Origin: Allobosea sp. Root483D1 | Lineage (GTDB): Bacteria; Pseudomonadota; Alphaproteobacteria; Rhizobiales; Beijerinckiaceae | Reading direction: 5' to 3' | NCBI RefSeq assembly: GCF_001429505.1 | Contig: NZ_LMJW01000011.1 | Coordinates: forward strand, 96,344-160,343 | DNA: 64,000 nt | In this document: piece by piece, positions 26,024 to 34,398 of the stretch | How the letters are laid out: each line of letters begins with the position of its first letter | Numbering within the stretch: the stretch's first letter is position 1 | The notes under the pieces: generated by a model | The model's database searches: none | What the model saw: only the letters and a program-made list of their open reading frames with translations | Told to the model about the DNA's origin: nothing | Program-made: the position numbers and the translations under genes

Positions 26024-27000
26024 GCGACATGCCCCCTGCTGCGCACCGCGTAGACGGCGACCGCGAGGATGACGATGGCGCCGCGCAGCACCTGCTTCGG
26101 GAAGGCGTCGATGCCGGTCATGTTGAAGACGGCGTCGAGCGTGGCGAACAGGAAGACGCCGGCCATCGTGCCCCAGACACCGCCGCGCCCGCCGGCGAGC
26201 AGCGTGCCCCCGATCACCACGACGGCGATCGATTCAAGATCGTAGACGCCGTCGCGGCCGACCCAGGGCGCCCCGGCGCGCAGGCGGCTGGCGAGATAGA
26301 GCCCGGTCAGCCCGGCCATCAGCGAGCACAATACATGCGCGCCGATGGTGATGCGCTCGGTGCGGATGCCGGCGAGGCGGGCGCCGTCGCGATTGCCGCC
26401 GGTGGCGTAGAGATGAGCGCCGAAGCGCGTGCGGGTCAGCATCAGCCAGATCGCGAGCGCGAGCAGGAGGAGCAGCAGCACCGACCAGGGCAGGAGCCCG
26501 ATCCGGCCATAGGCGAAGGCCTGGAAGGCCGCTGGAACCGAGCCGGCGAAATTGCTGAAGCTCGCCGAGAGCAGGCCTTGCAGAATCAGCCCGACGCCGA
26601 GCGTCGCGATCAGCGGGTTGACGTCGAGCCGGGCGATGATCAGCCCGTTGACGAGGCCGACTGCCGCCGACACCGCCAGCACTGCGAGCACAGCCGGGGC
26701 GATCATCGCGGGCTCGCCCTTCATGATGAAGGAGGCGAGCACGGCGGAGACGCTGATCAGGTTGGCGACGGAGAGGTCGATCGAGCCGACCAGGATGGTC
26801 AGCGTCTGTCCGAGCGCGACGATGCCGAGGCCGACCATGCGCTGGGTGAGACCGACGAAGCCTTCGCCGGTGAGATAGGCGTGCTGCCCGGTCGCGAGCG
26901 CGGTTGCGACATAGAGCGCCAGCGAGCCGGCGAAGAGCAGCGGCGCCACCGGCACTTCGCGCGCCGGGCGGGGGGCCGCGATGTCGGCGCTGGCGCTCAT
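26020..27000 (-). CDS. Sugar ABC transporter permease (RbsC-like)
   Basis: 326 residues, same family as its neighbour: GQTLTILVGSIDLSVANLISVSAVLASFI and GGNRDGARLAGIRTERITIGAHVLCSLMAG. Two different permease genes with one double ATPase implies a heterodimeric channel. Overlaps both neighbours by 4 bases, so translation is coupled. Confidence 0.9.
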   Translation of the reverse strand: MSASADIAAPRPAREVPVAPLLFAGSLALYVATALATGQHAYLTGEGFVGLTQRMVGLGIVALGQTLTILVGSIDLSVANLISVSAVLASFIMKGEPAMIAPAVLAVLAVSAAVGLVNGLIIARLDVNPLIATLGVGLILQGLLSASFSNFAGSVPAAFQAFAYGRIGLLPWSVLLLLLLALAIWLMLTRTRFGAHLYATGGNRDGARLAGIRTERITIGAHVLCSLMAGLTGLYLASRLRAGAPWVGRDGVYDLESIAVVVIGGTLLAGGRGGVWGTMAGVFLFATLDAVFNMTGIDAFPKQVLRGAIVILAVAVYAVRSRGHVA

Positions 27001-28511
27001 GCCGCGGCCTCCGTCGTCCCGGTGCCCAGCGCGAGGTGCATCACGTCTTCTTCGCCGGCGCCGCGCTTGAGCTTCCCGGCGATGCGGCCCTGATGCATGA
27101 CGAGGATGCGGTCGCTGACGCCGATGATCTCCGGCAGATCGGACGAGATCATCAGGATGGCGCGGCCGCGATCGGCAAGGCCACGCATCAATTGGTAGAT
27201 CGCCGCCTTGGCGGCGACGTCGATGCCGCGGGTCGGCTCGAGGAAGATCAGCACCTTGGGATCGCGCGCCAGCCAGCGGCCGATCACGACCTTCTGCTGG
27301 TTGCCGCCGGAGAGCTCGCGGATCTCCTGCGCAAACCCGGCGGCCCGGACGTCGACCTCGGTCAATTGCCGGTCGGCGGCGGCGCGCGCCATGGTGCCGG
27401 AGCCCGGTGGCAGCAGGCGGCGCGCAAAGGCGCGCAGGGTCATGAGGACATTGTCGCGCAGCGATTGCTGCGGGGCGATGCCCTCCTTCTTGCGGTCGTC
27501 GGAGAGGAAGCCGATGCCGGCGGCGACCGCAGCGCGCGGCGAGGCGATCAGCCCATCATGTCCGTCGATAGACATGCGGCCGCGCGTGAAAGGCTCGTCG
27601 CCGAACAAGGCACGCCCAAGCGCACCCTTGCCAGAACCCTCTAGCCCGGCGACACCGACGATCTCGCCGGCGCGCAGGTCGAGAGCAATGTCGGAGAGGA
27701 TGGCGTTGCCGGCATCCTTCACAGACAACACGACGGGGCCGAGCCGAGCCGGATCGCCCGGCGCCGGAAAGAAGTCGGCGAGGTCGCGCCCGACCATCAG
27801 CCTGATGATCATCGCTGGCGTCAGCGCGGTAGTGGGGCGCGTCGCGACGAGCTTGCCGTCCTTCAGCACGGTGATGTGGTCGGCGATCGCCTTCAATTCG
27901 GCCATGCGGTGCGAGATGTAGAGGATCGCCGCGCCTTCGCGTCTGAGCGTCCCGACCAGTTCGAGCAGCCGGCCGGCATCGCGCTCGTCGAGCGCCGCGG
28001 TCGGCTCGTCCATGACGATGATCTGCGCATCGAGCGCCAGCGCCTTGGCGATCTCCACCAGCTGCTGCTCGGCGATCGACAGCGATTTTACCAGCGCGCC
28101 CGGATGGACCCTGGCGCCGACACGCTCGAGCAATCTACGGGCGCCATTTTGCATGGCATCGCGGTCGAGCAGGCCGCTGCGGGTCGGCTCCAGGCCGAGG
28201 AAGATATTGTCGGCGACGCTGCGCTCGGGCAGCAGGCTGAGTTCCTGGTGGATGATGCTGATCCCGGCCCGGCGCGCCTCGACCGGATGCCGGAAGGCGA
28301 TCGGCTGCCCGCTGAGGACGATTTCGCCTTCGTCGGGGCGATAGACGCCGCCGAGCACCTTCATCAGCGTCGACTTACCGGCGCCGTTCTCGCCGCAGAT
28401 GGCGTGGACCTCGCCGGCACGGCAATCGAGGCTGACATCGTCGAGCGCCCGCGCGCCGGTGAAGCTCTTGCCGATGCCGCGCATCGAAAGGACCGGCGTA
28501 TCAGCGCTCAT
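26997..28511 (-). CDS. Sugar ABC transporter double ATPase (RbsA-like)
   Basis: 504 residues, two ABC cassettes. First: Walker A CGENGAGKSTLMK, signature LSIAEQQLVEIAKAL, Walker B QIIVMDEPTAALDERD. Second has the degenerate P-loop GLEGSGKGALGRALFG, signature LSGGNQQKVVIGRWL and LIFLEPTRGIDVAAK, where Leu replaces the usual Asp at the Walker B end. This asymmetry is normal for RbsA-type proteins. Coupled with the isomerase gene upstream and permease gene downstream by 4-base overlaps. Confidence 0.92.
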   Translation of the reverse strand: MSADTPVLSMRGIGKSFTGARALDDVSLDCRAGEVHAICGENGAGKSTLMKVLGGVYRPDEGEIVLSGQPIAFRHPVEARRAGISIIHQELSLLPERSVADNIFLGLEPTRSGLLDRDAMQNGARRLLERVGARVHPGALVKSLSIAEQQLVEIAKALALDAQIIVMDEPTAALDERDAGRLLELVGTLRREGAAILYISHRMAELKAIADHITVLKDGKLVATRPTTALTPAMIIRLMVGRDLADFFPAPGDPARLGPVVLSVKDAGNAILSDIALDLRAGEIVGVAGLEGSGKGALGRALFGDEPFTRGRMSIDGHDGLIASPRAAVAAGIGFLSDDRKKEGIAPQQSLRDNVLMTLRAFARRLLPPGSGTMARAAADRQLTEVDVRAAGFAQEIRELSGGNQQKVVIGRWLARDPKVLIFLEPTRGIDVAAKAAIYQLMRGLADRGRAILMISSDLPEIIGVSDRILVMHQGRIAGKLKRGAGEEDVMHLALGTGTTEAAA

Positions 28512-29365
28512 GCCGCACCCGCCTCGGCCCAGCCTTGCCGGATGAAGTCGTGGCTCTCGACCAATAGCGTGTCGAGATTGGGGAAGAGGTCGCGCCAGAC
28601 CCGCGTCGCCGCCGCCAGCGAGGGTAGGGCCCGCCCGAAGGCCTCGACCGTCAGCCAGCCATCATAGTCGGTGGTGCGGATGGCGCGGAAGGTCTCGGCC
28701 CACGGCACATGGCCGCGCCCGACGATGCCGCGATCGTTCTCGGAGAGGTGGATGTGGTTGATCTCGGGCGCGTAGCGGCTGTAGGCGCCGACCGGGTCAC
28801 GCTCCTCGATATTGGCGTGGAAGGTGTCGTACATGTAGCCGAAGTTCGGATGCGCGACCCGCGCATGCAGCGCGCTCGCGGCTTCCATTGTGGTCAGCGC
28901 ATAGCATTCGAAACGGTTGATCGCCTCCAGCGAGAGCGCGATCCCGGCCTTGCCGGCATCATCCGCCATGGCGTGCAGGGCCTCGGCGAGATGAGCGAGT
29001 TCGTCCTCGCGCGGCCCTTCGCCGGTGAAGACACCGACCGGAGAGTGATAGGGCCCGGCGATGACGGTGGCGCCGAGTGCCGCGGCGCAGTCGACCGCCC
29101 AGCGATGACGCTCACGCGCCCGCTGGCGGATGGCCGGGTCCGGCGAGAGCGGGTTGCTGTCCTCGGCGACGATGGTGACGATGGTGCGTGCAAGGCCGAT
29201 CGCGTCGAGGCGGCGGCCGAGCCGCTCGTAATGGCCGACATCGCCTTCGAAGACCGGGATTTCGACGCCGTCATAGCCGATCTCGCGGATGCGTTCGCAC
29301 AACGGCAGATGCGCCTCGTCGATGAAGCCGCCGACCGTCAGCAGGTTGAAGCCGATCTGGACCAT
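28508..29365 (-). CDS. Sugar phosphate isomerase/epimerase (AP endonuclease 2-like TIM barrel)
   Basis: 285 residues from ATG 29365. Motifs of the xylose-isomerase-like TIM barrel: IREIGYDGVEIPVFEGDVGHYE, IAGPYHSPVGVFTGEG, LSLEAINRFECYALTT (metal Glu), NFGYMYDTFHANIEERD (metal Asp/His), INHIHLSENDRGIVGRGHVPW and WLTVEAFG. Resembles D-tagatose/D-psicose 3-epimerase-like enzymes. First gene of the sugar operon, so it likely converts the imported sugar or derivative. Confidence 0.87.
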   Translation of the reverse strand: MVQIGFNLLTVGGFIDEAHLPLCERIREIGYDGVEIPVFEGDVGHYERLGRRLDAIGLARTIVTIVAEDSNPLSPDPAIRQRARERHRWAVDCAAALGATVIAGPYHSPVGVFTGEGPREDELAHLAEALHAMADDAGKAGIALSLEAINRFECYALTTMEAASALHARVAHPNFGYMYDTFHANIEERDPVGAYSRYAPEINHIHLSENDRGIVGRGHVPWAETFRAIRTTDYDGWLTVEAFGRALPSLAAATRVWRDLFPNLDTLLVESHDFIRQGWAEAGAA

Positions 29366-29502
29366 GGCCCGGGCTTTCGAGGCGCGCTCAGCGCCGCAGC
29401 GCGGTGATCGCGCCGGAAAAAGCCGATGAAACGACGATGCTGATGCGCATGACCGGCACTCCTCCCTCATGCGGCTCATTCTGTGGAACCGCTCTGGATC
29501 GG

Positions 29503-29530
29503 ATTATGTAATCGATTGCAAAACTGTCAA
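29503..29530 (-). promoter_or_regulatory. Sigma-70 promoter with embedded LacI-family operator for the sugar operon
   Basis: On the minus strand TTGACA (29530-29525) is followed after 16 bases by CATAAT (29508-29503). The near-palindrome TGTAATCGATTGCA (29507-29520) matches the LacI/GalR half-site pattern TGNAANCGNTTNCA and lies between and over the promoter elements, ideal for repression by blocking RNA polymerase. Located about 140 bases upstream of the isomerase start. The rest of the 29366-29694 gap shows no gene. Confidence 0.72.
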
Positions 29531-29694
29531 CCGCCGAGTTTTCAGGCCTTGTTCCAGTCGGCCGGGTTGCCGATGCTGAGAGATCGCTCAGGCTTGCGGC
29601 CTATGGGACAGACGCACTAAACCCTCCGCCACTGACCGATCGAGGATCGATGATGCGGTCGGCACTGTGGCGATCACGAAGACAGGAAGCGTTC

Positions 29695-30762
29695 ATGCGC
29701 GTCGCGATCATCGGCTCGGGTGGAATCGGGCGCGGCTATGCGGCCTATCTGGCGTCGACCGGCCATCAGCCGGTTCTGTGGTCGCCCAGCGGCGCGGCGC
29801 TGGGCGATTTCGCCGATGGAGCGGAATTGTCCGTCACCGGCAAGCTCGCAGGGGCGTTCCCGTTCGCGCTCGCCCGCGACTGTGCCGAGGCGGTGGATGG
29901 CGCCGAAGCGGTCATCGTCGCGGTGCAGGCCAATGGCTTCCGCGCAGTGTTCGAGGCGCTGGCGCCGCAGCTGCGCGCCGGTCAGGCGGTGATCGTCAGC
30001 GCGCATTGCTCCTTCGCCGCGCTCCATCTGCATCGTCTGCTGGCGGCGCGCGGGCTCGACCTGCCGATTGCCGCCTGGGCGACGACGGCGCTGACCGCGC
30101 GCAAGAGCGGCTCGCGCAGCGTCCATCTCTCCGGCATCCGCGCGCGGCTCGACGTCGCAACCTTGCCGCAGCGCCATGCCGAGGCCGGCCTCCTGCTCTG
30201 CCGCACCCTGTTCGGCGATCGTTTCGAATCGCGCCCGGACCTGCTCGCGATCATGCTGAGCAATCTCAATCCGCCGGCCCATATGGCGACCATGCTCGGC
30301 AACCTGACGCGGGCCGAGAAAGGCGAGGACTGGCCGAATTACGGCTCGATCACGCAGGGCGTCGGCCGCATCATCGACGCCATGGACGTCGAGCGGCTAG
30401 GGCTGGCGCGTGCCTTCGGGCTCGAGGTCCGCAGCGTCCAGGACCATTACCGGCTCTCCTTCGGCGTCGAGCCGGCTCCGGTTGGCGAGATGGCGGCGGA
30501 AATCTACCGCAAGCGGCCGGAGCTGCTCGGGCCAAAGTCGCTCGACACCCGCTTCATCACCGAGGATGTGCCCTTCGGCCTCGTGCCGCTGGAGCTTCTC
30601 GGCGCGGTGGCCGGCATGGAGCTGCCGCTGCACAAGGCCGGAATCGCGCTGTTCGACGCGATCTGCGCGCGGGATTTCCGTGCCGAGAACGACCTGCTCC
30701 CGGCGCTCGGGCTCAGCGGGTTGAGCGCAGCCGAATTGCATCGCCAGCTGCGCGAGGGCTAG
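29695..30762 (+). CDS. NAD/NADP octopine/nopaline dehydrogenase family protein
   Basis: 355 residues from ATG 29695 (AGGA upstream). N-terminal Rossmann site MRVAIIGSGGIGRGYAAYLASTGH, then EAVIVAVQANGFRAVFEAL, and a C-terminal opine-dehydrogenase domain with LSNLNPPAHMATMLGN (catalytic His region) and YGSITQGVGRIIDAMDVERLGLARAFGLEVRSVQDHY. Family enzymes reductively condense amino acids with oxo acids or run the reverse oxidation. Stand-alone gene between the sugar operon and the CMD pair. Opine catabolism versus another N-alkyl amino acid cannot be told from sequence. Confidence 0.82.
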   Translation: MRVAIIGSGGIGRGYAAYLASTGHQPVLWSPSGAALGDFADGAELSVTGKLAGAFPFALARDCAEAVDGAEAVIVAVQANGFRAVFEALAPQLRAGQAVIVSAHCSFAALHLHRLLAARGLDLPIAAWATTALTARKSGSRSVHLSGIRARLDVATLPQRHAEAGLLLCRTLFGDRFESRPDLLAIMLSNLNPPAHMATMLGNLTRAEKGEDWPNYGSITQGVGRIIDAMDVERLGLARAFGLEVRSVQDHYRLSFGVEPAPVGEMAAEIYRKRPELLGPKSLDTRFITEDVPFGLVPLELLGAVAGMELPLHKAGIALFDAICARDFRAENDLLPALGLSGLSAAELHRQLREG

Positions 30763-30766
30763 GCAT

Positions 30767-31342
30767 TCAGTCTCGGACCGGCTCGCCGAGCGTGTGCATC
30801 AGGCGGTTGGCCCAGCCGAAGATCGCCGCCGACAGGATGAGGTCGAGGATCTCGACTTTGGAGAGGCCGAGATCGGCGAGCTTTGCGATGTCGTCGGCTG
30901 CGGCCTCTGACGGGGTCTTCGACAGCTTGGCGGCGAAGTCGAAGATCGCCTGCTGGTGCTCCTCCAGCTCGGCGTCGAGCCCCCTGGCGAAGATCTCCTC
31001 GATCACGTCGGTGCACTTGGTCAGGGCGTTGAAGCGCGAGGCATGCACCGCTGCGCAGTAGACGCAGCGGTTGACGATCGAGGCGGCAGTGGCGCCGAGC
31101 TCGCGCTCGGCCGAGGACAGGCCGCCCTTGCCGTACATGATCGCGTTGAACAGAGGCGAGCGCACCTTCAGCGATTCCGGATCATGCGCCAGCGTCAGGA
31201 CGTAGTCGGAAATCTTTTTGTTCGACGGCGTCACCTGCATGGCGTCGAGCTGCTCCGGCGTCGCCTCGGCAAGCACGACCGGCGTGACATAGGGCGACCA
31301 GCGCGGGACCTTGTCGGTGAATTCGTGGACGACAGTGCTCAT
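30767..31342 (-). CDS. AhpD-like alkylhydroperoxidase (CMD) domain protein with CxxC
   Basis: 191 residues. The carboxymuconolactone-decarboxylase fold carries Cys93-Val-Tyr-Cys96 and His100, the AhpD redox/proton-relay motif. AhpD-type proteins reduce peroxides or disulfides with thiols. As I remember, this matches a peroxidase-like family repeatedly found beside the next CMD protein and luciferase-like monooxygenases (Avi_7169/Avi_7170 naming). Overlaps the next gene by 4 bases; its stop is 5 bases from the converging opine-dehydrogenase gene. Confidence 0.85.
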   Translation of the reverse strand: MSTVVHEFTDKVPRWSPYVTPVVLAEATPEQLDAMQVTPSNKKISDYVLTLAHDPESLKVRSPLFNAIMYGKGGLSSAERELGATAASIVNRCVYCAAVHASRFNALTKCTDVIEEIFARGLDAELEEHQQAIFDFAAKLSKTPSEAAADDIAKLADLGLSKVEILDLILSAAIFGWANRLMHTLGEPVRD

Positions 31343-31833
31343 GCGATGGCCCCCAGCAGCCGCAGCCCGGCGATGACGCGGGCCTGGTAGTTCACGAAGG
31401 CGATCAGCTCGGCGAGCCTGACGATATCGGGCTCGGACAGGCCTGCTGCGGCCAGCGCGGCGATGTCGGCCTTAGTCGTGTCCCTGGGCGAGAGCGTCAC
31501 GAGGTCGACATGGCGGATGATGGCGCGCAACCGTGCGTCGGTGTCCGCAGCGGGACCAGCGCCCTCGGCGAAGGCGAGCAAGGCAGGGCTCTCGCCGGCC
31601 TGACGCAGCAGTTCGCGATAGTGCTCCGCGAGCGCGGCGTCGGCATTGGCGCTGGCCATGCGGGCGGCAAGTGCCGCGCGTTCGACATGACTGATACCGC
31701 CGGGCGCCAGCGGCAGCAGGACCGCGTCATGCGCGGCCTGGCTCAAGCCTAGAATCTCGGCCCGCTCGGCCAGCACCCCGGCGAGGCCGGAGCCTGCACC
31801 GGACAGGGTTTCGATGAGATGGGGGCTGCTCAT
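31339..31833 (-). CDS. Cysteine-free CMD domain protein
   Basis: 164 residues from ATG 31833, which has GGGAGAGAA upstream. Two CMD-like helical halves are visible (ISHVERAALAARMASANADAALAEHY, and PRDTTKADIAALAAAGLSEPDIVRLAELIAFVNYQARVIAGLRLL), but the protein has no cysteine, so it cannot do AhpD-type redox chemistry. Coupled by 4-base overlap with the CxxC-containing CMD protein, suggesting a heteromer. Divergent from the LysR gene. Confidence 0.78.
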   Translation of the reverse strand: MSSPHLIETLSGAGSGLAGVLAERAEILGLSQAAHDAVLLPLAPGGISHVERAALAARMASANADAALAEHYRELLRQAGESPALLAFAEGAGPAADTDARLRAIIRHVDLVTLSPRDTTKADIAALAAAGLSEPDIVRLAELIAFVNYQARVIAGLRLLGAIA

Positions 31834-31951
31834 CCGCATTCTCTCCCAGGCTGCCTGCGAAGCGATCACCACCAGCCTATGCTTCATGCTTGACCTGCAT
31901 CAACTAGTATCTATCATCCGATTTAGGAATAATGATCCAGCCAGTGAACGC
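31834..31951. promoter_or_regulatory. Divergent LysR/CMD regulatory region
   Basis: The 118-base gap is more AT-rich than its surroundings. ATCAT and ATGAT (about 31915 and 31932) flank a T-rich centre and could be part of LysR T-N11-A type sites, but no single site stands out. LysR regulators normally bind such divergent regions. Confidence 0.3.
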
Positions 31952-32923
31952 ATGGACCTGCGCCAGCTCGAAGCCTTCGCCGCAGTCTTCTCCGCCGGCA
32001 GCATCACCGGCGGCGCGAAGCTGCTCGGCCGCTCGCAGCCGGCGCTGACCCGGCAGATCCAGGAGCTGGAGGAGACCCTCGGTTTCAGCGTATTGCACCG
32101 CGCCGGGCCGCGGGTGACGCCGACCGAGCAGGGCCTGCGCTTTCATCAGGAGGTCGAGCCGGTCATCGCCTGGCTCCGGCAACTGCGCGAGCGCGCCGCC
32201 GCGATCGCCGCCGACAAGCCGCGCTCGCTCGAAATCGCCTCGATCGCCTCCTTCGCCGCCGGCATGCTGCCGGCCGCCCTGGCGCGACTTGGCGAGGAGG
32301 CCCTGCCCGGGCAGGTCCATATCCGGGCGGCGCTGGCCGAGCAGGTCGTGCAGTCGGTCGCGACCCATGTCGCCGAGATCGGCGTTACCAGCCTGCCGGT
32401 CGACCACCCGGCGCTGGAGATCCACTGGATCGGCGAGGCGCCCTGCGTCGTCGCCGTGCGCGCCGACGACCCGTTGGCGCAGGCTGAGACGATCCCGCTC
32501 GCCGCGGTCGCTGGCCGCAGGCTGATCGCCATGGCCAATCCCTTCCGCTGGCGCCGGCGCGTCGATGCGGCGCTGGAGCGAGCCGGGGTTCAGCCCGCCG
32601 GTCTCCTCGACGCGAACACCTCGAACACCGCGCTGATGGCGGCGCGGGCCGGGCTCGGCATCGCCATTCTCGAGCCGGTCATCGCCTATGGCATGCCGCT
32701 TGAAGGCGTCGCGATCCGCAAGCTCGACGTTCCCATCTCCTTCCTCTGGGGCGTGGTAACGCCCTATGGCCGCCCGGCGACGCCGCTGGTCGAGGGGCTG
32801 ATCGCGGCGCTGGAAGAGATCTCGCGCGAGACCTTGCCCGGTTTCGTCAAACACCCGCCGACGGCGCGCGAGCGGCTGATGGCGGACCTGTTCGGCCCCA
32901 AGCCGATCCGGGGCGCGGCATGA
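31952..32923 (+). CDS. LysR family transcriptional regulator
   Basis: 323 residues from ATG 31952. Typical opening MDLRQLEAFAAVFSAGSITGGAKLLGRSQPALTRQIQELEETLGFSVLHR, with the HTH at about 18-40, and a two-lobed effector domain behind. The stop overlaps the start of the flavin monooxygenase gene (ATGA), unusual coupling of a regulator to an enzyme. Probable activator of the monooxygenase/TctCBA genes and the divergent CMD pair. Confidence 0.92.
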   Translation: MDLRQLEAFAAVFSAGSITGGAKLLGRSQPALTRQIQELEETLGFSVLHRAGPRVTPTEQGLRFHQEVEPVIAWLRQLRERAAAIAADKPRSLEIASIASFAAGMLPAALARLGEEALPGQVHIRAALAEQVVQSVATHVAEIGVTSLPVDHPALEIHWIGEAPCVVAVRADDPLAQAETIPLAAVAGRRLIAMANPFRWRRRVDAALERAGVQPAGLLDANTSNTALMAARAGLGIAILEPVIAYGMPLEGVAIRKLDVPISFLWGVVTPYGRPATPLVEGLIAALEEISRETLPGFVKHPPTARERLMADLFGPKPIRGAA

Positions 32924-34386
32924 ACGCGGTCTCGCCCGTCCCGACCGGTCTGCCTGCGCTTGAGCAGCGCCTGCGCCAGGATCTCGAATGGCTGGAATGG
33001 CCGGCCAAGGACTGGGTGCCGCCGCGCGAGCATCAGGGCCAGCGCGTCCGCGATGTCGTGATCGTCGGCGCCGGCATGTGCGGCCTTGCCGCCGCCGGGG
33101 CACTGAAGGGGCTCGGTCTCTCGAACATCGTCCTGCTCGACCGCGCGCCCGCCGGCCGCGAAGGCCCCTGGGTGACCTATGCCAGGATGGAGACGCTGCG
33201 CTCGCCGAAGCAGCTCACCGGCCCGGCGCTCGGCTTGCCGGCGCTGACCTTCCGGGCCTGGTACGAGGCACAGCATGGCCGCGCCGCCTGGGAGGCGCTC
33301 GGCAAGATCCCGCGGCCGATGTGGATGGATTATCTTGTCTGGTACCGGAAGGTGCTGGCCCTGCCGGTCGAGAACGGTGTCTCAGTTGATGCGGTCGTGC
33401 CTGAAGGCGATCTGCTGGCGCTGACGGTCTCGGATGCGGCGGGCTCGCGCACGATCTTCGCCCGCCATCTCGTGCTCGCCACCGGTCGTGACGGGCTCGG
33501 CGCACCCTGGGTGCCGCCGATCGTCGAGACGATCGATCGCCACTTCTGGGCGCACAGCGCCGACGCGATCGAATTCGCCGCCTTGAGAGGCAAGCGCGTC
33601 GGCGTCGTCGGCGCCGGGGCCTCGGCCATGGACAATGCCGCGACCGCGCTGGAGCAAGGCGTTGCCAGCCTCGATCTGTTCGTGCGTCGCAAGGAATTGC
33701 CGCGCATCAACAAGTTCACCGGCATCGGCAGCCAGGGCGTGGTCCACGGCGTCGCCGGCCTGCCGGATGAATGGAAATGGCGCTTCTTCGACTATGCGCT
33801 GAAGGCGCAGACACCGCCGCCACGTGACTCGACGCTGCGCGTCTCGCGCCATGCCAATGCGCGCTTCCATCTCGGCAGCCCGATCCTCGATCTGACGGAG
33901 CGGGATGGTGCGCTCGCGCTGACGACGCCGAAGGGCAGCTACATCATCGATTTCCTGATCTTCGCCACCGGCTTCTCGGTCGATCTCGGCGAACGTCCCG
34001 AGCTTGCCGCGGTCGCGCCGTTCATCCGCTTCTGGAGGGATCGCTACGTCCCGGAGGGTATCGACAATCCCGAGCTGGAAAGCGCGCCCGATCTCGGCCC
34101 ATCCTTCGAATTCCAGGAGAAGCGGCCCGGCAGCTGTCCAGCGCTGGCGCTCATCCATTGCTTCAACTACCCGGCGATGCTGAGCCATGGAAAACTCTCC
34201 GGCGACATCCCGGCCGTCAGCGCTGGCGCCGACCGGCTCGCCCGCGGCATCGCCCGCGCCCTCTTCGTTGCCGATCGCGAGGCGCATTACCGCTCGCTGG
34301 TTGCCTATGACACGCCCGAACTGCTCGGCGACGAATGGACCGATGCCGACGCCGCGCCTGCCGACCTCTCCGTTTTCACCTCCTGA
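32920..34386 (+). CDS. FAD/NAD(P)-dependent monooxygenase-like oxidoreductase
   Basis: 488 residues. FAD Rossmann motif VVIVGAGMCGLAAAG at about 46-60 and a second dinucleotide motif GVVGAGASAMDNAATAL near 230, as in flavin-containing and Baeyer-Villiger-type monooxygenases. The segment LIFATGFSVDLGERPEL is a typical ATG-type motif linking domains. It might oxygenate a sulfur, nitrogen or ketone group of the imported substrate. Coupled to the LysR gene and 12 bases ahead of tctC. Confidence 0.82.
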   Translation: MNAVSPVPTGLPALEQRLRQDLEWLEWPAKDWVPPREHQGQRVRDVVIVGAGMCGLAAAGALKGLGLSNIVLLDRAPAGREGPWVTYARMETLRSPKQLTGPALGLPALTFRAWYEAQHGRAAWEALGKIPRPMWMDYLVWYRKVLALPVENGVSVDAVVPEGDLLALTVSDAAGSRTIFARHLVLATGRDGLGAPWVPPIVETIDRHFWAHSADAIEFAALRGKRVGVVGAGASAMDNAATALEQGVASLDLFVRRKELPRINKFTGIGSQGVVHGVAGLPDEWKWRFFDYALKAQTPPPRDSTLRVSRHANARFHLGSPILDLTERDGALALTTPKGSYIIDFLIFATGFSVDLGERPELAAVAPFIRFWRDRYVPEGIDNPELESAPDLGPSFEFQEKRPGSCPALALIHCFNYPAMLSHGKLSGDIPAVSAGADRLARGIARALFVADREAHYRSLVAYDTPELLGDEWTDADAAPADLSVFTS

Positions 34387-34398
34387 AGGAGCGCCTCG

